Part shown: positions 1-12,020 of the stretch, piece after piece
How positions within the stretch are numbered: the first letter of the stretch is position 1
Layout of the letters: each line of letters starts with the position of its first letter
From: Echinococcus granulosus
Taxonomy: Eukaryota > Platyhelminthes > Cestoda > Cyclophyllidea > Taeniidae
NCBI RefSeq assembly: GCF_000524195.1
Contig: NW_020170513.1
Coordinates: 83,704-147,703 of the forward strand
Length of the DNA: 64,000 bases
Direction: 5' to 3'
Notes under the pieces: generated by a model
Told to the model about the DNA's origin: nothing
The model's input: only the letters and a program-made list of their open reading frames with translations
The model's database searches: none
Made by a program: the position numbers and the translations under genes

Positions 1-720
1 GGTTATTGGTAGAGTTAGAGGGTGGAACAAGACAAGTGTGGTTCACTCGACCCAAAATCCAAAAAGGATGAAGGGAATGTGAAGTTAAACTATTCAGTCT
101 GGAATGGTCACATTTGAGCATGTCAACAGAAGTTTGACATATTTCCGCCTGCTCAAAACGTGCTTGTCGCAGACTGGTGGTCTTCTATTTAAATGCTGGA
201 TGCAGGTTCCGACGAGTTCTTGGTCGATTGTGGGCATGCTTTTCCATAACCACCTTGACTAGGTAACAAACAGCAATCTTTGAGGCTTAAATAAAAAAAA
301 TTGAAGAAGCCCATGATAGTTTTATCCATGTTTGTTTGAATGTATTTTTTGGCGAGAGGCGGCCAGTAGATTCGAACCTCGTGGAGGGCAGGACGCCATC
401 GATCTCTGGGGAGTAGTTTCCGAAAACGCTTAATCGAGATACCTGTACCCCTCTTTTCTCGCTACCCAGTAAACCCCGTCCTCTTTCCACTCGTCTGCTC
501 GGTCTAAGGGTAATGAATGGTGAGGTGTAAGAGTAAAGCACCAAGTTTATCTCACTAGCAGCAGGCTGGCAGACTTCTTTTCAAGAACGACATGGATTTC
601 GGAATGTAGTTTAAATCAACGGGATTCATTTTCCAGTTCTGCCTTAGCGTCAGTGAACTTCTCAACTTCGATGTGGTCTTGCAACAGTTTAATCTCCTCG
701 ATCTCACCACTTGAGGGAAC

Positions 721-933
721 TTTGAAGACCACCTCTGGCGTGCCCATGGAGGCAGCCATCGAGGCGGCTAAACAAGCCAACTCCCACTACTTTATCAGCA
801 ACCTGCCAGAGCATTACAAGACATGGGTGGCACCGCGAGGATCCAGGCTATCAGGAGACCAGAAACAAGGGGTTGTGGATGCCAGAGCGATGGTTTGAGA
901 TCCGCGATTGCTGGTGTTGGAGTCCGTACTTAC
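721..933 (+). pseudogene. Broken ABCB-type nucleotide-binding domain fragment
   Basis: The + strand encodes a stretch that closely parallels the - strand ABC exon at 1485-2189. It reads GVPMEAAIEAAKQANSHYF, then NLPEHYKTW, PRGSRLSGDQKQ, and DARAMV before a TGA at 896-898. The homology continues past the stop as DPRLLVLES. The ABC signature LSGGQ has become LSGDQ, the following QRIAIARAL has become QGVVDARAM, and neither Walker A nor a full Walker B is present. The DNA around 737-790 is almost identical to the intact copy, so the duplication is probably fairly recent. I read this as an inverted, truncated, decayed duplicate of the neighbouring exon. Confidence 0.75.
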
Positions 934-1484
934 CTTCTTATCGTCTATCGCCTATCAGTCTTTTCTCAGCTTAAGTCGGGTTTTGCACTTTTACCTTCCA
1001 ATTTTTTTCTAAAAACAATGACATACAGGCTTCCATTGTAAGAGATTTGGAATTTATTTCTTCCGCCTCGAATTTCATTCCCTTTTGAACGAGTAGAGTG
1101 ATTTGATGAAGGCCTTCTTTCTCGGTAGTATTACAAACTGGATGCAATGGTCGGGGTTATGCTTGTTTAGAATACACTTCTCCTTGCCTTCATTGACCCC
1201 TAATGGGTGGTCTCTACATACGCCGGTGGTCTTCCTTCATCCATCAGTACGCAGACTTCATCGCATCCAGTCAAAGTTGCAGACGCATTTCGTTGTGATA
1301 AACGGTGATGGGTTGAGTGCGGTTGGTAAGTCCAACTTTGGCATTCTGCTTGGCGTTTTGTACCCTTATCCAACCATTACAAAAGAAGGATTTGAAAATT
1401 ATACAAACCATGTTGTTTTAATTTGTAGAACGACAGTTTGTGCCATTAAATCAATAAGCAGCGTCTCAACCAAAATAAGTTCAT
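934..1484. other. Spacer between the two ABC fragments
   Basis: No supported gene. It separates the decayed + strand fragment from the stop codon of the - strand ABC exon. Open frames here overlap the exon antisense or are low in protein-like signal. Confidence 0.5.
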
Positions 1485-2189
1485 TTATGTCGCATCGTAG
1501 AGAGCATAGTACGCTCCCTTCGCCTCCAACAGGGCATTTGGTGTGCCCCACTCCACTACCCTCCCTCGCTCCAACACCACCACCACATCACAGGCTTCAA
1601 CTGTGCTCAGTCGATGTGCCACCACCAGACACGTGCGTCCACCCCGCCTCATCGCCTCATCCAAGGCTGCCTGCACCACTCTCTCACTCTCATTGTCCAA
1701 CGCCGCCGTCGCCTCGTCCAGCACCAACAGTTGTGGATCCCGAACCAATGCTCTGGCAATCGCTATCCTCTGTTTCTGTCCTCCCGACAGCCTCGATCCT
1801 CGTGGCCCCACCCGTGTCTCGTACTGCTCTGGCAGGTTGCAGACAAAGTCGTGAGCGTTGGCTTGTTTAGCCGCCTCCATGACTGCCTCCATGGGCACGC
1901 CAGCAGTGGTGTCTTCAGGGTTCTCAAAACGGTAGTTTAGACCATAGGCGATGTTCTCACGAATGGTGAGATCGAGGAGGTTGGGCTCTTGCGAAACCAC
2001 TCCGATTTGCCGACGGATCCAATTGGGTGCGAGAGTGCGGGCGTTAACGCCATCAAGAATGATGCCTTCAGTGATGTCGGTGTTAGAGGGATCGTAGAAG
2101 CGTTGGACAAGTTGGAGGAGGGTAGATTTCCCGCAGCCAGACTGACCGACGAGGGCGACGCTCTTGCCTGGAGGTACTTTGAACGTGAA
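1485..2189 (-). CDS. ABCB / P-glycoprotein-type transporter, C-terminal nucleotide-binding domain exon (possibly truncated copy)
   Basis: The - strand carries a nearly complete ABC ATPase domain ending at a TAA (1485-1487). In order it shows Walker A (VALVGQSGCGKSTLLQL, about 2110-2165), the Q-loop (VVSQEPNLLD), signature LSGGQKQRIAIARAL, Walker B LLVLDEATAAL, the D-loop, and the H-loop VVAHRLST. This arrangement, and a stop about 40 residues after the H-loop, match the second nucleotide-binding domain of full-length P-glycoprotein (ABCB1 type), an ATP-driven membrane exporter of lipophilic compounds. Upstream, a plausible acceptor (CAG at 2195-2193) would leave TGA (2192-2190) as the first in-frame codon. 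The only alternative is a weak AG at 2178-2177. I found no convincing transmembrane exons further upstream. It is therefore either the last exon of a gene with an unusual junction, or a detached copy. All catalytic motifs are intact. Confidence 0.7.
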   Translation of the reverse strand, partial: FTFKVPPGKSVALVGQSGCGKSTLLQLVQRFYDPSNTDITEGIILDGVNARTLAPNWIRRQIGVVSQEPNLLDLTIRENIAYGLNYRFENPEDTTAGVPMEAVMEAAKQANAHDFVCNLPEQYETRVGPRGSRLSGGQKQRIAIARALVRDPQLLVLDEATAALDNESERVVQAALDEAMRRGGRTCLVVAHRLSTVEACDVVVVLERGRVVEWGTPNALLEAKGAYYALYDAT

Positions 2190-2192
2190 TCA

Positions 2193-4669
2193 CTGTTGGA
2201 AAGACGGGAAGAAAGGAAGTCCAACAGCTCGCAATCCATGCTATGATAAAAATGCATCACGTGGACGTGAATTCTGGTTCACTGTAGATTTGGATTCTCT
2301 CGAATACATAATTCCAAATGACGGGAGATGTGTGACAGGGTATGCAGCTCCGCTGCCATCCTCTCGATCCTTCTGCATGCCTACAATAAAGCTGCTTCCT
2401 GGTTCTTAGGTCATACCACATCTTCGGGAATATGCGAGGTTAAACTTGGTGCATTTTTTGGTGAACTGAGTGAAGGAGTCCACTCTCCATTTTACCGATT
2501 GGATACAAAGCGGTAACGTCAGAAAAGAAAGGCGTCTCTTGTGGAGGATTGAGTCTGCGTGCTGCCAGTCGCCTCCACTGTGATGGCGGGCACGATGTCC
2601 ATCTTCGTTATCTTCTCTGAAACGTCCGCACGTTCTCATCCCCACTTGAATAGGATCCTACGGTTCCAACATTAGCTATGCTGGAAGCCCACCGTTGCTC
2701 CATTTCGTTCGATGGTAGGATCGACGAATGTTTGCTTCCTGCCACCACTTTAAATAATACTTCGTGTAAATAAGGAAGAATAAATGATTCGTCAGGGTGA
2801 AATGAGGCATTGGAGTTGGCGCTTGAAACGGACAACACGGCACGACGGGCAGATATATATAGACGGACAGCCATAACGCAGGCCTTGCTTTGACGCGACC
2901 AAATTGCGAAGTGCAAGTTGTATGAGAGAGAGCACTCGGAGGGACCGCGTTTGGCGGTGTCTATACCTTGGTGATTCCGGTAATCAGGGTTAATGGCAGG
3001 GGTGCAGTACCGAACCAGTTTGATATTTTACATCACTCTCCCTGAAATTGCATTTCATTTCTGCCTCTGGGTCGGTGCCCATTCACTCTCGGTTATGATG
3101 CAAAGAGATGCATCTCTTCAATCCACAAAATGAGGTGTTTTTTTGAAGCCAAGAAGTATCTTTACTCTGGATAAGAGATCGTGATTTGACCTACCTGACG
3201 TACCTTGTCACTTGTCAGGTGAACGAAGGGCATTCGTGCCTTGTCCGGTTTAGCTGACTGTGGTGCTCCCAGAATGGAGCACAGATGTGAACTGGTCAGG
3301 CTAACTTTTCGCCTGTGCCCTTACACCTTCGAAATAACATAGAAATGCGAGTGTGTATGCAACAACTTATTCACGGCCTCATTAAATGGGAGGTAGGCTA
3401 ATTGAGATAATGCGTATTACCAGAGGAGAAAGATAGTATAAACAGCCATCAGTTTGGCCTCCCCTTCTTCCAATTTCGGGACCTAAAATGCATCCTTTTC
3501 AGGTTACTGGCTGACTGATTTGAAAATTGAATTGGCTTTTGCCAAACAAGCCCACGTGATACTGGTTATTTCCGATTGATCAAGGGCCCCACTAACCGCT
3601 CCGCACTTCCAAAGCACTCACCACCTCATCTCGTTCCCTAAAGACTAAGTCACATTTGTGCGTTTTTGTGCCTCAGACGGCGTTGTTAACTGCAACGATT
3701 TGTCAACCCTTTAAAGGCCAGGCCGCAAATGGGACTGAGATCTACCAAGCAGATAGAACCCGATTGAGAAACACAGTTTATGTCGATAATAAGCACGGCA
3801 AAAACAGTAAAGCTTGCACAATCATATCACATGGGCTGGGGATAAAAGAACTTCTGACAATCATCAGGTAAGCGAGTAGGTTGAAAGTTTCGCCTATGAG
3901 GCATTTGGTAGAAGCACAAATTACAAACGGATATTCTGCAATAGTTTGATAGTCCGTCTAAACTCTGCGTCTGATTAGGCGAGCATTTACGTCCCCGTGA
4001 TGAGTACAACCGCTCGGCGCCACGGACTACATAAATGGTAGCAGACCACAGTCCTTCTTCACACCGATAATATATTTTCTGTCGCACAAATATGGCCTCT
4101 TCTGACTTCAGGGAGGGGCCTGGGAACCAAAATTTAGCCCGGAAAAAGAGCAAGTGAGTTCACGGTTTATGAAGAAATTGTGGGAAAAGTACTCAGTAAA
4201 AACACAAGAGATTTGATAAGATCTTCATATACCTGCCTGTTATCCACATTTAGTATAATGCTGACTCGTCGAATTACAAGATTTTAACATGTCACAATAG
4301 ATCATTTCTGTATATCTTAGAGGGGTGCGAAAATCAGGAAAAAGAGGTTTTATGGTTGTTTAAGTCATCTGAATAAAGCAACAGTAGCGAAAAATTGCCT
4401 TTTTCTGCCGGTGCGAATCACCGTTTTGTTTAATAAGCAGTGTTGTTCAATGTAATTTCCTATTTAGCCTAGCCATTGATGAACTTTTGTAATCCTTAAG
4501 ACGCCTAATAAAAGTTTGTTACATAATTATTTTCCTCTAATTACGTGGGGATTTTGGTCAACATAGCCAATGCAGTAAAACAAGTCTAAAATTTTGTTTT
4601 CGAACTGTGGGTTACGCGGGCGATTGTATTGGTGTGCTCTTTGTTCACTTGCTCTTGTGCTCGTTATAT
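2193..4669. other. Non-coding stretch upstream of RBL
   Basis: No exon could be supported. A - strand frame at about 2608-2720 (reading SSIANVGTVGSYSSGDENV) faintly recalls an ABC transmembrane-domain segment and could be a decayed upstream exon, but it is not convincing. The rest is ordinary AT-moderate sequence leading to the RBL start at 4670. Confidence 0.4.
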
Positions 4670-4772
4670 ATGTACGACGTTGACGAGCCTATCGAAAAGC
4701 GATTTGAGGATTTATGTCAAATTCTATGCATAGAAGGTGCCATCCGTGAAGAGGCGTGGGACAAATACAAAG
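4670..4772 (+). CDS. RBL1: RBL exon 1 (start exon)
   Basis: Starts ATG TAC GAC and encodes [19 protein letters not shown] through EEAWDKYK, matching the N-terminus of p107/p130. The donor is AAAG|GTGAGT (phase 1). The next exon completes the codon to GAG, giving the contiguous reading KYKEVWTNYS, which supports both junctions. Confidence 0.88.
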
Positions 4773-7700
4773 GTGAGTAAGATTCTCGCTTTTGGTTGTA
4801 CTGCAGGGATTTATGTCAATTTGCTCTTTAAATGCTGCATATCTTTGTTTTTCAGATGTCTTTTTATGTACGATTTTTCAGATTTACGGGATTATAAGCC
4901 CGTCAGCTTGGTTTATCTTTTGTTTTGAACACTGCAGTCATGCCTTATCAGCTATTCGTCTTTTTTGCATATTAAATGCACCAAAATACATCCGCCAAAG
5001 TATTGCACTTTATAGTCGTTGGAAGATAAAGCATCCAATATTGCACCTAACCTTATGCGCTGCCTATGGTGTCTGTGTTTCTCATAGCCGACATTTAGTA
5101 TCGCTTATCTGTACCATGTTGTCTAAGAGGCTCCACTGCTGGGTAGCCTTCCGAATGTCGGCTATCTAGTAATAATTTCTTAAACTGTATCTTTGTGCGC
5201 TTGAGGTCTTTTAAGTGATTAGGTATTCCTGTGGCTACTAATTTGTGGGTGCATTGAGACTGGTGGATATGCTGACTGAACCACATGTAATCTGGGCCCA
5301 GCTTGAACTTTAAGTGACCCATCCATTGCCTCTCAAAAACTACTGGGTGGCTTTATAATATGGGTTTGAAGTCGTGGTGCATCGTTAAGCACATCCCAAA
5401 AAAATTTCTCAAATTGATCGATTGCGTTTAAGCCTATCACTGGAGGGAATGTGATGTTTCAAAAGGCCTCTAAACAATTAGGTACAGCCAAAATGTAATG
5501 CTTCCATCCCAGTGCTGCTTTGAGAATTCGGACATTTTGGAGTTAATGTGTTGATATCTCGCTTATAAAATTCTGGTTAAACGCCTATATTTGGTCGCAT
5601 CTTGTGTTGGATTAGACTCAGCCGCTTCGACGTTTTTTTGTAATCCGAAGTTATAACAGCCAGTACTGTAGTAATTCTCACATATTCGGAAATGGATAGA
5701 TGCACCTGCTGCTTCTTCATGCGACTCCCCTCCATGTTGTCTACCATCTTGGTCTCAGATTCTTTTTTAACTTTGTTAGCAGATGTTTTAGGTTGCTGTT
5801 TGCTCCTTTACATTATAATCGCGCGAAGTGGAACTCATATTTGATAAATACTGATGAGAATCTTAATCCGTTTGTTCCCCAACATTGAGTAGCTTATTTA
5901 ACTCTAAAATTTCATGTTTGGTGGATGTTATTTGTCTCATTGGTGCCATTACTAATGAAGCTGGGTTATTTTATGGTTAATGGGCCATCGTCCGAAGGGG
6001 AAGAGTTAAATGGGTAGTTATGCTAGAAGTTGTAGGTCGAACATGTAGTTCACTTGTCTGCCCTAAATCCATTGTTCCCTCCTTAAGTCTGTTCGTTTCG
6101 TATCCTCTATTGTCAGACACACTTTTATCTATACATCCTTTTATTCTGTGTCCCATCTGTCCAACTCACATGTCTCCACCCAACCAAAGTTGATTGTTTT
6201 GTTCCTAAAGAGCCCCAATTTTGTTGACAAATCGAATGAATATTAATGCTTGTCAACTTGTACAGCTGCTAATTCACGCAGCCGTAAGACTTGAAGCGGA
6301 TGAATAGATGGGTATTTGCACTTCATTTGCATTTAGGGAGGTGAGTTCATTGTGTACCAAACGGACAGCCTTTAAGTTAGTTTTGGCCAGATTTTGGAGT
6401 GGTGCAATAATGTGTACTTCACCTTGCCGCCTTTTGTGCACTTGTCTTCGCACAGAGGTCTGGACAAACTATTCCATTGAGGGTGACCAACTTCAATGGC
6501 TGGTTTGCTCGCTCTACGAGTGCTGCCGTCGGCCCACTACAGATAGCGCCTCCGGTCAGGTGGTGCTGGAGAGTGCCTACGTCTCCCTCACTCGTCTTCT
6601 TGCCACGGCGAAGATGAGTCTGGTACAATTTTTCCACCGCATTCGCAAATGGTCTGACATGACCGAGATGTCTGATGATATGCATGATCGCATTGAACGC
6701 CTAGAGCGTCAATTCGCCGTCTCCTCCGTGGCTTTTCGCTACTTTTCTCGTGCATTTTCTTTGTACTTTTGCGCCTTGGATGGCAGCAATCTTGATGGAG
6801 ACGAGAACGCCGATGCTGATGTTGGTGAGTTATTTTCGGTGTTTTTTTTTAGTTGCTTTTAACGTGCATAGTCAAGCTCGGGACATAATAAGGCATACCA
6901 CTCTTAAACAAATGTGCGGAAGAGTTGGGACGCTGCAGACACGAACAGAAAACTTTGTCACATAGGCGGTGGCAGCAACGAAGGAACCTGAAGAATTTGC
7001 GCCATGGTCTGCACCTTAAAATCTACCCACGAGTTATGAACGAAGATTATATGTTTATTTCCCATTTAGGCAAGAAGAGATTTGGTCTCGATGTGGGTAA
7101 TGCATCATGTCTTTTTTTAACAGCTTTATTTATGAGAGTCGCTACCCTTATTTTGCTCAAGAGGGGTTGTCGCCGTCACGGGTGTATTTCATCTAATCAT
7201 CGCTGTTCATTTACGTGCTTTCCCCAAAGCAGAGCTATTTAACTGAATATATTACAGTGTCAAAGTGGGTTCATTTCATTCAATAGTAACGCCGAGGAGG
7301 TGTCATCTATTTACGTAGTCCGTTGAGCGTGGCAGTGCGGTGATGGAGGTTTTTAAATCGGTCAGTTCTATTGTTGCTCCTGTTGCTGCTTGTTTCATTG
7401 CAGAACACGGGGTTAGGGCGATTGCTAAAAGTAAACGTGGCTTCGGTAGCCCTTTCTTTACCAGTCTCCTCGGGTATAACCACTCTCACTATTCACCGTA
7501 TTTGTCGTTTAGACCTGGTATCCGGCCAGCGAAATGAGGATTTTTGTTGATCCATCTCGACCTTGCTTGCTACTGCCACCTGAATGCCACTTGTGGCCAT
7601 CCCTGAAGACGTAACGATCCATACCAGTAAGGCGAAAGGTTTAGTACTGGCGTACAGGTCAGGGACATTAAGGGCATGGAAAGGGTGACATGATTCCAAG

Positions 7701-10700
7701 CAGGAAACCGAAATCGCGGCAATCGAAAAACATGCGTTGCAAACATTGTCATTACCGCATACGCTCCTTCTTTTGAACATAATCTTCACTTCTTTACGGT
7801 CTCCTTCAGGTCAGTCTTCAAGCTGATGGCATGGAGGCCTGTTCTGGTTACCTTTCGACTGGTGTATCTTGTGGCACCTCAGGAAATAAGTTGACTGGGT
7901 TTCTGGTTCACTGATCACCTGGTATTCGACTGAGCTTTTATTTTGAATAGTTGCCGATTCGGTTGCCTACATCTTCAAGAGGTGACTTGCTAGAATTTTT
8001 TCCCTGAAGATCCTTCTAGTGTGACTCCTGTGGACATCTTTCGCTTCATCTGGCTCCTCTTCGTTAAGACACGGGCCAACTTTCCAGCAGTAGCAGATGA
8101 TCTAGTGAACTCCTTTTACATCCTCGCCTGCTGTCTGGATTGGATGCTCGGTGTACTGCTGGTAGGAGGTGGAAGACGTCTCTTAAATTGCAACTACCGT
8201 TGTAGCAGTGGAAGGACGGGAGGTCCTCTTACTGCTGCTGCTCCAGTGGCAACAGACGCAATTGCTATGCCCTGCATGTTGCGTTACATTTGTGAGGACA
8301 ATGGGATAAACTTTGTGGAATGCAAGGCGATTAAGGAGCACTTCTTTCGGCCTTACGTCTCGAGACTCATCGAAAAAGTGAGTGACGTTCGTTCACTTAT
8401 CGCACCTTAGTAATTAACTTTTTGATAAGTAGGCGGTTAGATTTCTTCCATTCATCTGAAATCTACCCATGCATCTACTAGCTATCAAGCCATTCTGTAC
8501 TGTTCTATCTATTTTGGATCTATCTACCTGTTTCTTCTCTTCAATTAAGGATATGTCAAAACTTCATTCTCCGGGGCCAGCAGACCTATTGCGTCCAGAG
8601 AACTTTGCGAACGCCATGCAGCGTCTCAATGACCACTATGAGGAGTACATCCTCGGCACCGGTGATTTTGATGAACGCATCTTCCTTAGTCCCAATGCTG
8701 CTGAAGAAATCGGCTCTGCTCGGCCCAGTGCCTCGGGCAATGCCAAATGCACGACTGTGAGTCATTTAAGCAGGCGACTACTTAGTGTTGGAAGAGGATG
8801 GTATGATGCTTCTGCCTAGCCTTACTACAGACATTCACCAGGTGAACTACTGCTACGAAGTCTATTTCAGATGTGTTCTATCACTTTCTCCCTCGATCAA
8901 CGGTCTTAGCTCAGGTCCCCCATGCAGCCTGTTCGGACTCAAACTATGGGGATTGTGGGGCCCCAAAACCGTTTTTGCGATTTATTCTCTCTACAGACCT
9001 CAATAAAGTAGTGCACTTCCAAATAGAGAGTTGTATGGTTGAATGACTATTCGCAAGAGCTCTTTTTTGCAGCGAGAACCCAAAGAAGCATCAGGAAATG
9101 AAGGTCTTGGCAATGGCCTCTACATGGGCTCCACGCGTCCCGACAGCGCTCTTTACGGTCCCGTGATGGGCAGTCTGAGCGGTTTCGTGGGCTTAAACAG
9201 CCCGGAGACACGCAGTGAAAACCTTCATCACATTCAAGCTCTCCTCTCCGGTCGTAGTCGGAATCCCAGCGAGACTCTCGCCGAGTTCATCCGCTCCACC
9301 GTCACTAACGAGACGCCACTGACCAACATCCGCACACGTCTTCAGAGTCTCTCTCACGACTTCACCGCTGCCTACGTCGCTAGCGGAAATTCGGCCACCA
9401 CCGATGCGGCCGGACATCGTTGTCACTTGGCTGAACAACTCTACTACTACGGTTTGGAGTCAATTCTTGCTGACGAGAAGTCTCGACGCGGTGGAGGAGG
9501 AATTGTTCGCTCCGAGGAGTTCCATCGCGCTCTCTACGCCTGCTGTCTGGAAGTTGTTCTTGTGAATTGTGAGGAGGATGGGGGGCGGCGGTTCCCCTGG
9601 ATCCTGGAAGCTCTCACCTTTGATGCCATCTCCTTTTACAAGGTGGTGGAAGTGTTTGTAAAGAATGTGGAATTGCCGAGAGAGTTGGTGAAGTACTTAA
9701 ACTGCGTGGTGGAGGGGATTTTGGGTGAGTATGCATGGCGGAGCTCTTCCTCGATTTGGGCTACCATTCAGTGTGGTTCTGCGACGGGTTCTCGTACATC
9801 TACTGTACCTTCGGTGGAGGAGATATTTCCTCCGGAAAAGTTGGATGAGGTGAGCGAATGTCTACTCGTTTGATCGTAGTAAGCGGAATTGGATAATTTG
9901 ACGATTGACCTTGTAGCCCTTGACGATTCAAGTACGGGGTTGAACACCTTTTATTTACAAAGCTAACTTTGTTTCGACATCCAGGTGGAAAGCCATCTGT
10001 GGTTATTTCAGTTGTGTTGCTCTTTTAAACTCGAAGTTACATATTTATGACCCTGGGCTCAGATAGGGAATTTCGGCACCATAAATGGCGTTTGCCAACT
10101 ATTCTGTTTCTACAGAGCATCGTGGGTCGTTTCTCCCGGCGGGAGCTACTAGTTACCACACCGGCGCCTAACCAATCCGGTGGAATCACTTCCATCACTC
10201 CAGCCAAGAAAATTCGTTTGGCTGCTTCTGCTGTCACCCCCACCGTCTCCACAACACTCCAGCAACAGCACCAGGATGAGTCAGCCCGTGCAGCTGCCAG
10301 CCTTCTCGCTGCCTCAGAAGCAGAAGTGGCGGCATCTGGGGCAGAGGAGGGGATGGATGCCTCAACTGAAGCTGAAGTGGATCCCCGAGGTACATCACTC
10401 TGGTCGGCGACAACGACGGCGACGGCGCCACCACCACCCTTACGACATGACTCTGTCGCCATCTTCTTCCGTCATGTCTACCATCTGGCAGCATCGAGGT
10501 TACGAGCTATTTGTGAGAGAATTCAGTCGTCGTCAGGTGCAGCGGCACCAGCTGCGGGAGCAGTAGCCGCAACAGGGGGGACAGCGACGGCTCCTCTGCT
10601 AGCCCGAGCATGGACGACATTTGAGCACGTGCTAGTGAACGAGACGGAGTTGTTGAGGGACCGGCTGTTGGATCAGATCATTCTGTGTTGTCTCTATGGG

Positions 10701-11970
10701 GTCGCCAAGGCAACCGCCAGTGGTGGTGGGGTGCCAGGTAATGCAAGACCTCTGAGTCTGGTGGAGATCATAAAAGTAGGTGGCGATAGTTGAAATTGAA
10801 TGCTTTATTTTCCCCCTTTTTTGCATCACTAATTTGCTTACCCACTTCATGCAGGCCTACCGCATGCAACCACAGGCCAGCCGAGACACCTATCGACGTG
10901 TATTGATTAGTCGCTCCGCGGCCACCGACACCGAGGCAATTGAAGAACGTGGCGACCTGACTCGCTTCTACAACCTCATCTTCCTCGCTCGCGTGGAGGC
11001 CTTTTTACAACGTTTCGTATTGCCCTCTGCAACCTCTGGCGCCGCTGGCACCACCGGTGCGGGCTCTGATCCAGCGTCGAAAACGCAGCCTCCGCTCACC
11101 CCACTACCGGCACCGCATTCAACTTCGACCACTACTACTGCCACGACTACCTCTGCAGCTGCTACTGTGCATTCGCACTCGGCTCTGCAGACACTGCATG
11201 GAGGTTATTCTGCACTCCCCAACGATGGCTTTCTACCGGCTAGGTAATTACTACTAAAGCCAGTTGAGTATGTGGAAGCTTTGGCAAGCCTCAAGGCACT
11301 CAATTCAGAAATGAATAGTTTGCAAAAGGGTTGAATACCTAAATGAATGAATAGATAAATCGACTTTGGATGGATGAAAAAATGGTTATATCGATAGAAA
11401 CTTGGAGACAGGAGCTGCATTTGAATGGAATTGTTGCAGGAATGTACTATTAAATGGCTAAACCTATTGACAGGAGGACCCTTAAAATGGTTTCTTCCCC
11501 CCTTCCCTTCTAGACGTCTGGCATCCACTCGCAACGTCTTCATAGGTTCAGCCCAGCAGCTTCCACAACAAGCACACCACTTCCACGCCCCAGGACAGGT
11601 CGGTCTCACTCACCACTCACCAGCTGCTGCTGCGGTTTCCTCTCAAACTGGCATTGGTGTTGGGGGCCAGACCCTCTCACCTAAACGTATCTCCATCATC
11701 GTAGGTAAGGGGAGCAGCAAAGACCTTATCGAACTCAACACCATGATTGGGGCGGCGGAAAGACGTGCCTCTGTGGCTAGTGGTCTTAAACGCGCCTCTG
11801 GAGTCACCATAGCGACGGCAGGCGGCACCACCTTCACAACCGTGGTGAATGCTGCGGCGCCGGGTGGAGCGGGCGTGGGAGCTGGTAGTGGTGGTGCAGA
11901 GGGTGGCAAAACGGTAACACTAGTGGGGAACGCGGGATATGAGGCAAAGCGGATCGATTTCAATGTTTGA
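4670..11970 (+). CDS. RBL1: Retinoblastoma-family pocket protein (p107/p130-like), complete, 8 exons
   Basis: Exons are 4670-4772, 6456-6824, 8010-8377, 8550-8756, 9073-9849, 10116-10775, 10855-11243 and 11514-11970. They join in phase to 3330 nt (1109 aa); human p107 and p130 are 1068 and 1139 aa. Seen: the N-terminal cyclin-like fold ([17 protein letters not shown], then [13 protein letters not shown]), the second N-terminal part ([34 protein letters not shown]), the [17 protein letters not shown] motif, pocket A (about 385-605), a spacer, pocket B (about 717-885, ending [11 protein letters not shown]), and a C-terminal LSPKRISI / [10 protein letters not shown] segment. The EEAWDKYK start and the overall order fit RBL rather than RB1. 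Family role: nuclear repressor of E2F targets and scaffold of DREAM-type complexes, controlled by CDK phosphorylation. Exact orthology to p107 or p130 is not resolved. FOXK follows 730 bp downstream on the same strand. Confidence 0.93.
6456..6824 (+). CDS. RBL1: RBL exon 2
   Basis: The acceptor is TTCGCACAG|AG and the donor GTTG|GTGAGT. It encodes about residues 35-157, including [34 protein letters not shown] and [15 protein letters not shown]. These align clearly with the conserved N-terminal domain of p107/p130. Confidence 0.92.
8010..8377 (+). CDS. RBL1: RBL exon 3
   Basis: The acceptor is CCCTGAAG|AT and the donor AAA|GTGAGT (phase 0). It encodes about residues 158-280: [34 protein letters not shown], and [19 protein letters not shown], the p107/p130 N-terminal region. 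Confidence 0.9.
8550..8756 (+). CDS. RBL1: RBL exon 4
   Basis: The acceptor is CAATTAAG|GAT and the donor ACT|GTGAGT, both phase 0. It encodes about residues 281-349, with [17 protein letters not shown] and [10 protein letters not shown]. This closely matches the [15 protein letters not shown] block typical of p107/p130. Confidence 0.9.
9073..9849 (+). CDS. RBL1: RBL exon 5 (pocket A)
   Basis: The acceptor is TTTTTTGCAG|CGA and the donor GAG|GTGAGC, phase 0. It encodes about residues 350-608. Pocket A is recognisable from [61 protein letters not shown] and [12 protein letters not shown]. One uninterrupted 777-nt exon covers the A box. Confidence 0.93.
10116..10775 (+). CDS. RBL1: RBL exon 6 (pocket spacer and start of pocket B)
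   Basis: The acceptor is TTTCTACAG|AGC and the donor AAA|GTAGGT, phase 0. The first ~108 residues are a low-complexity spacer rich in Ala, Thr, Ser and Glu. Pocket B begins near residue 717 with [20 protein letters not shown], followed by an Ala/Gly insert, then [33 protein letters not shown] and SLVEIIK. Frames on the other strand and in +2 are shadows of the repetitive codons. Confidence 0.92.
10855..11243 (+). CDS. RBL1: RBL exon 7 (end of pocket B)
   Basis: The acceptor is CATGCAG|GCC and the donor CTAG|GTAATT, phase 2. It encodes [18 protein letters not shown] and [20 protein letters not shown], the conserved end of pocket B in p107/p130. A Thr/Ala/Ser-rich low-complexity linker follows. 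Confidence 0.92.
11514..11970 (+). CDS. RBL1: RBL exon 8 (C-terminal domain, stop)
   Basis: The acceptor is CCCTTCTAG|A, completing a split Arg codon. It encodes the C-terminus, with [20 protein letters not shown] and [10 protein letters not shown]. These resemble the SPRRI and LREINSMIR-type motifs at the p107/p130 C-terminus. A Gly/Ala-rich run precedes EAKRIDFNV and the TGA at 11968-11970. Confidence 0.88.
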
Positions 11971-12020
11971 TGTGCGTAGCTCTGTCGTTTGTATATGCGT
12001 GATTTGGGTAATGTGTGGGT

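Noticed and set aside
1543..1940. Plus-strand open frames of about 100 codons
   Set aside because: Antisense to the ABC ATPase exon, whose motifs fix the coding strand.
2608..2916. Possible ABC transmembrane exon on the minus strand
   Set aside because: Only a vague resemblance over about 25 residues, no supporting junction to 2189.
10037..10566. Long overlapping frames opposite and beside RBL exon 6
   Set aside because: Shadows of repetitive Ala/Thr/Pro codons; the + frame matches pocket proteins.
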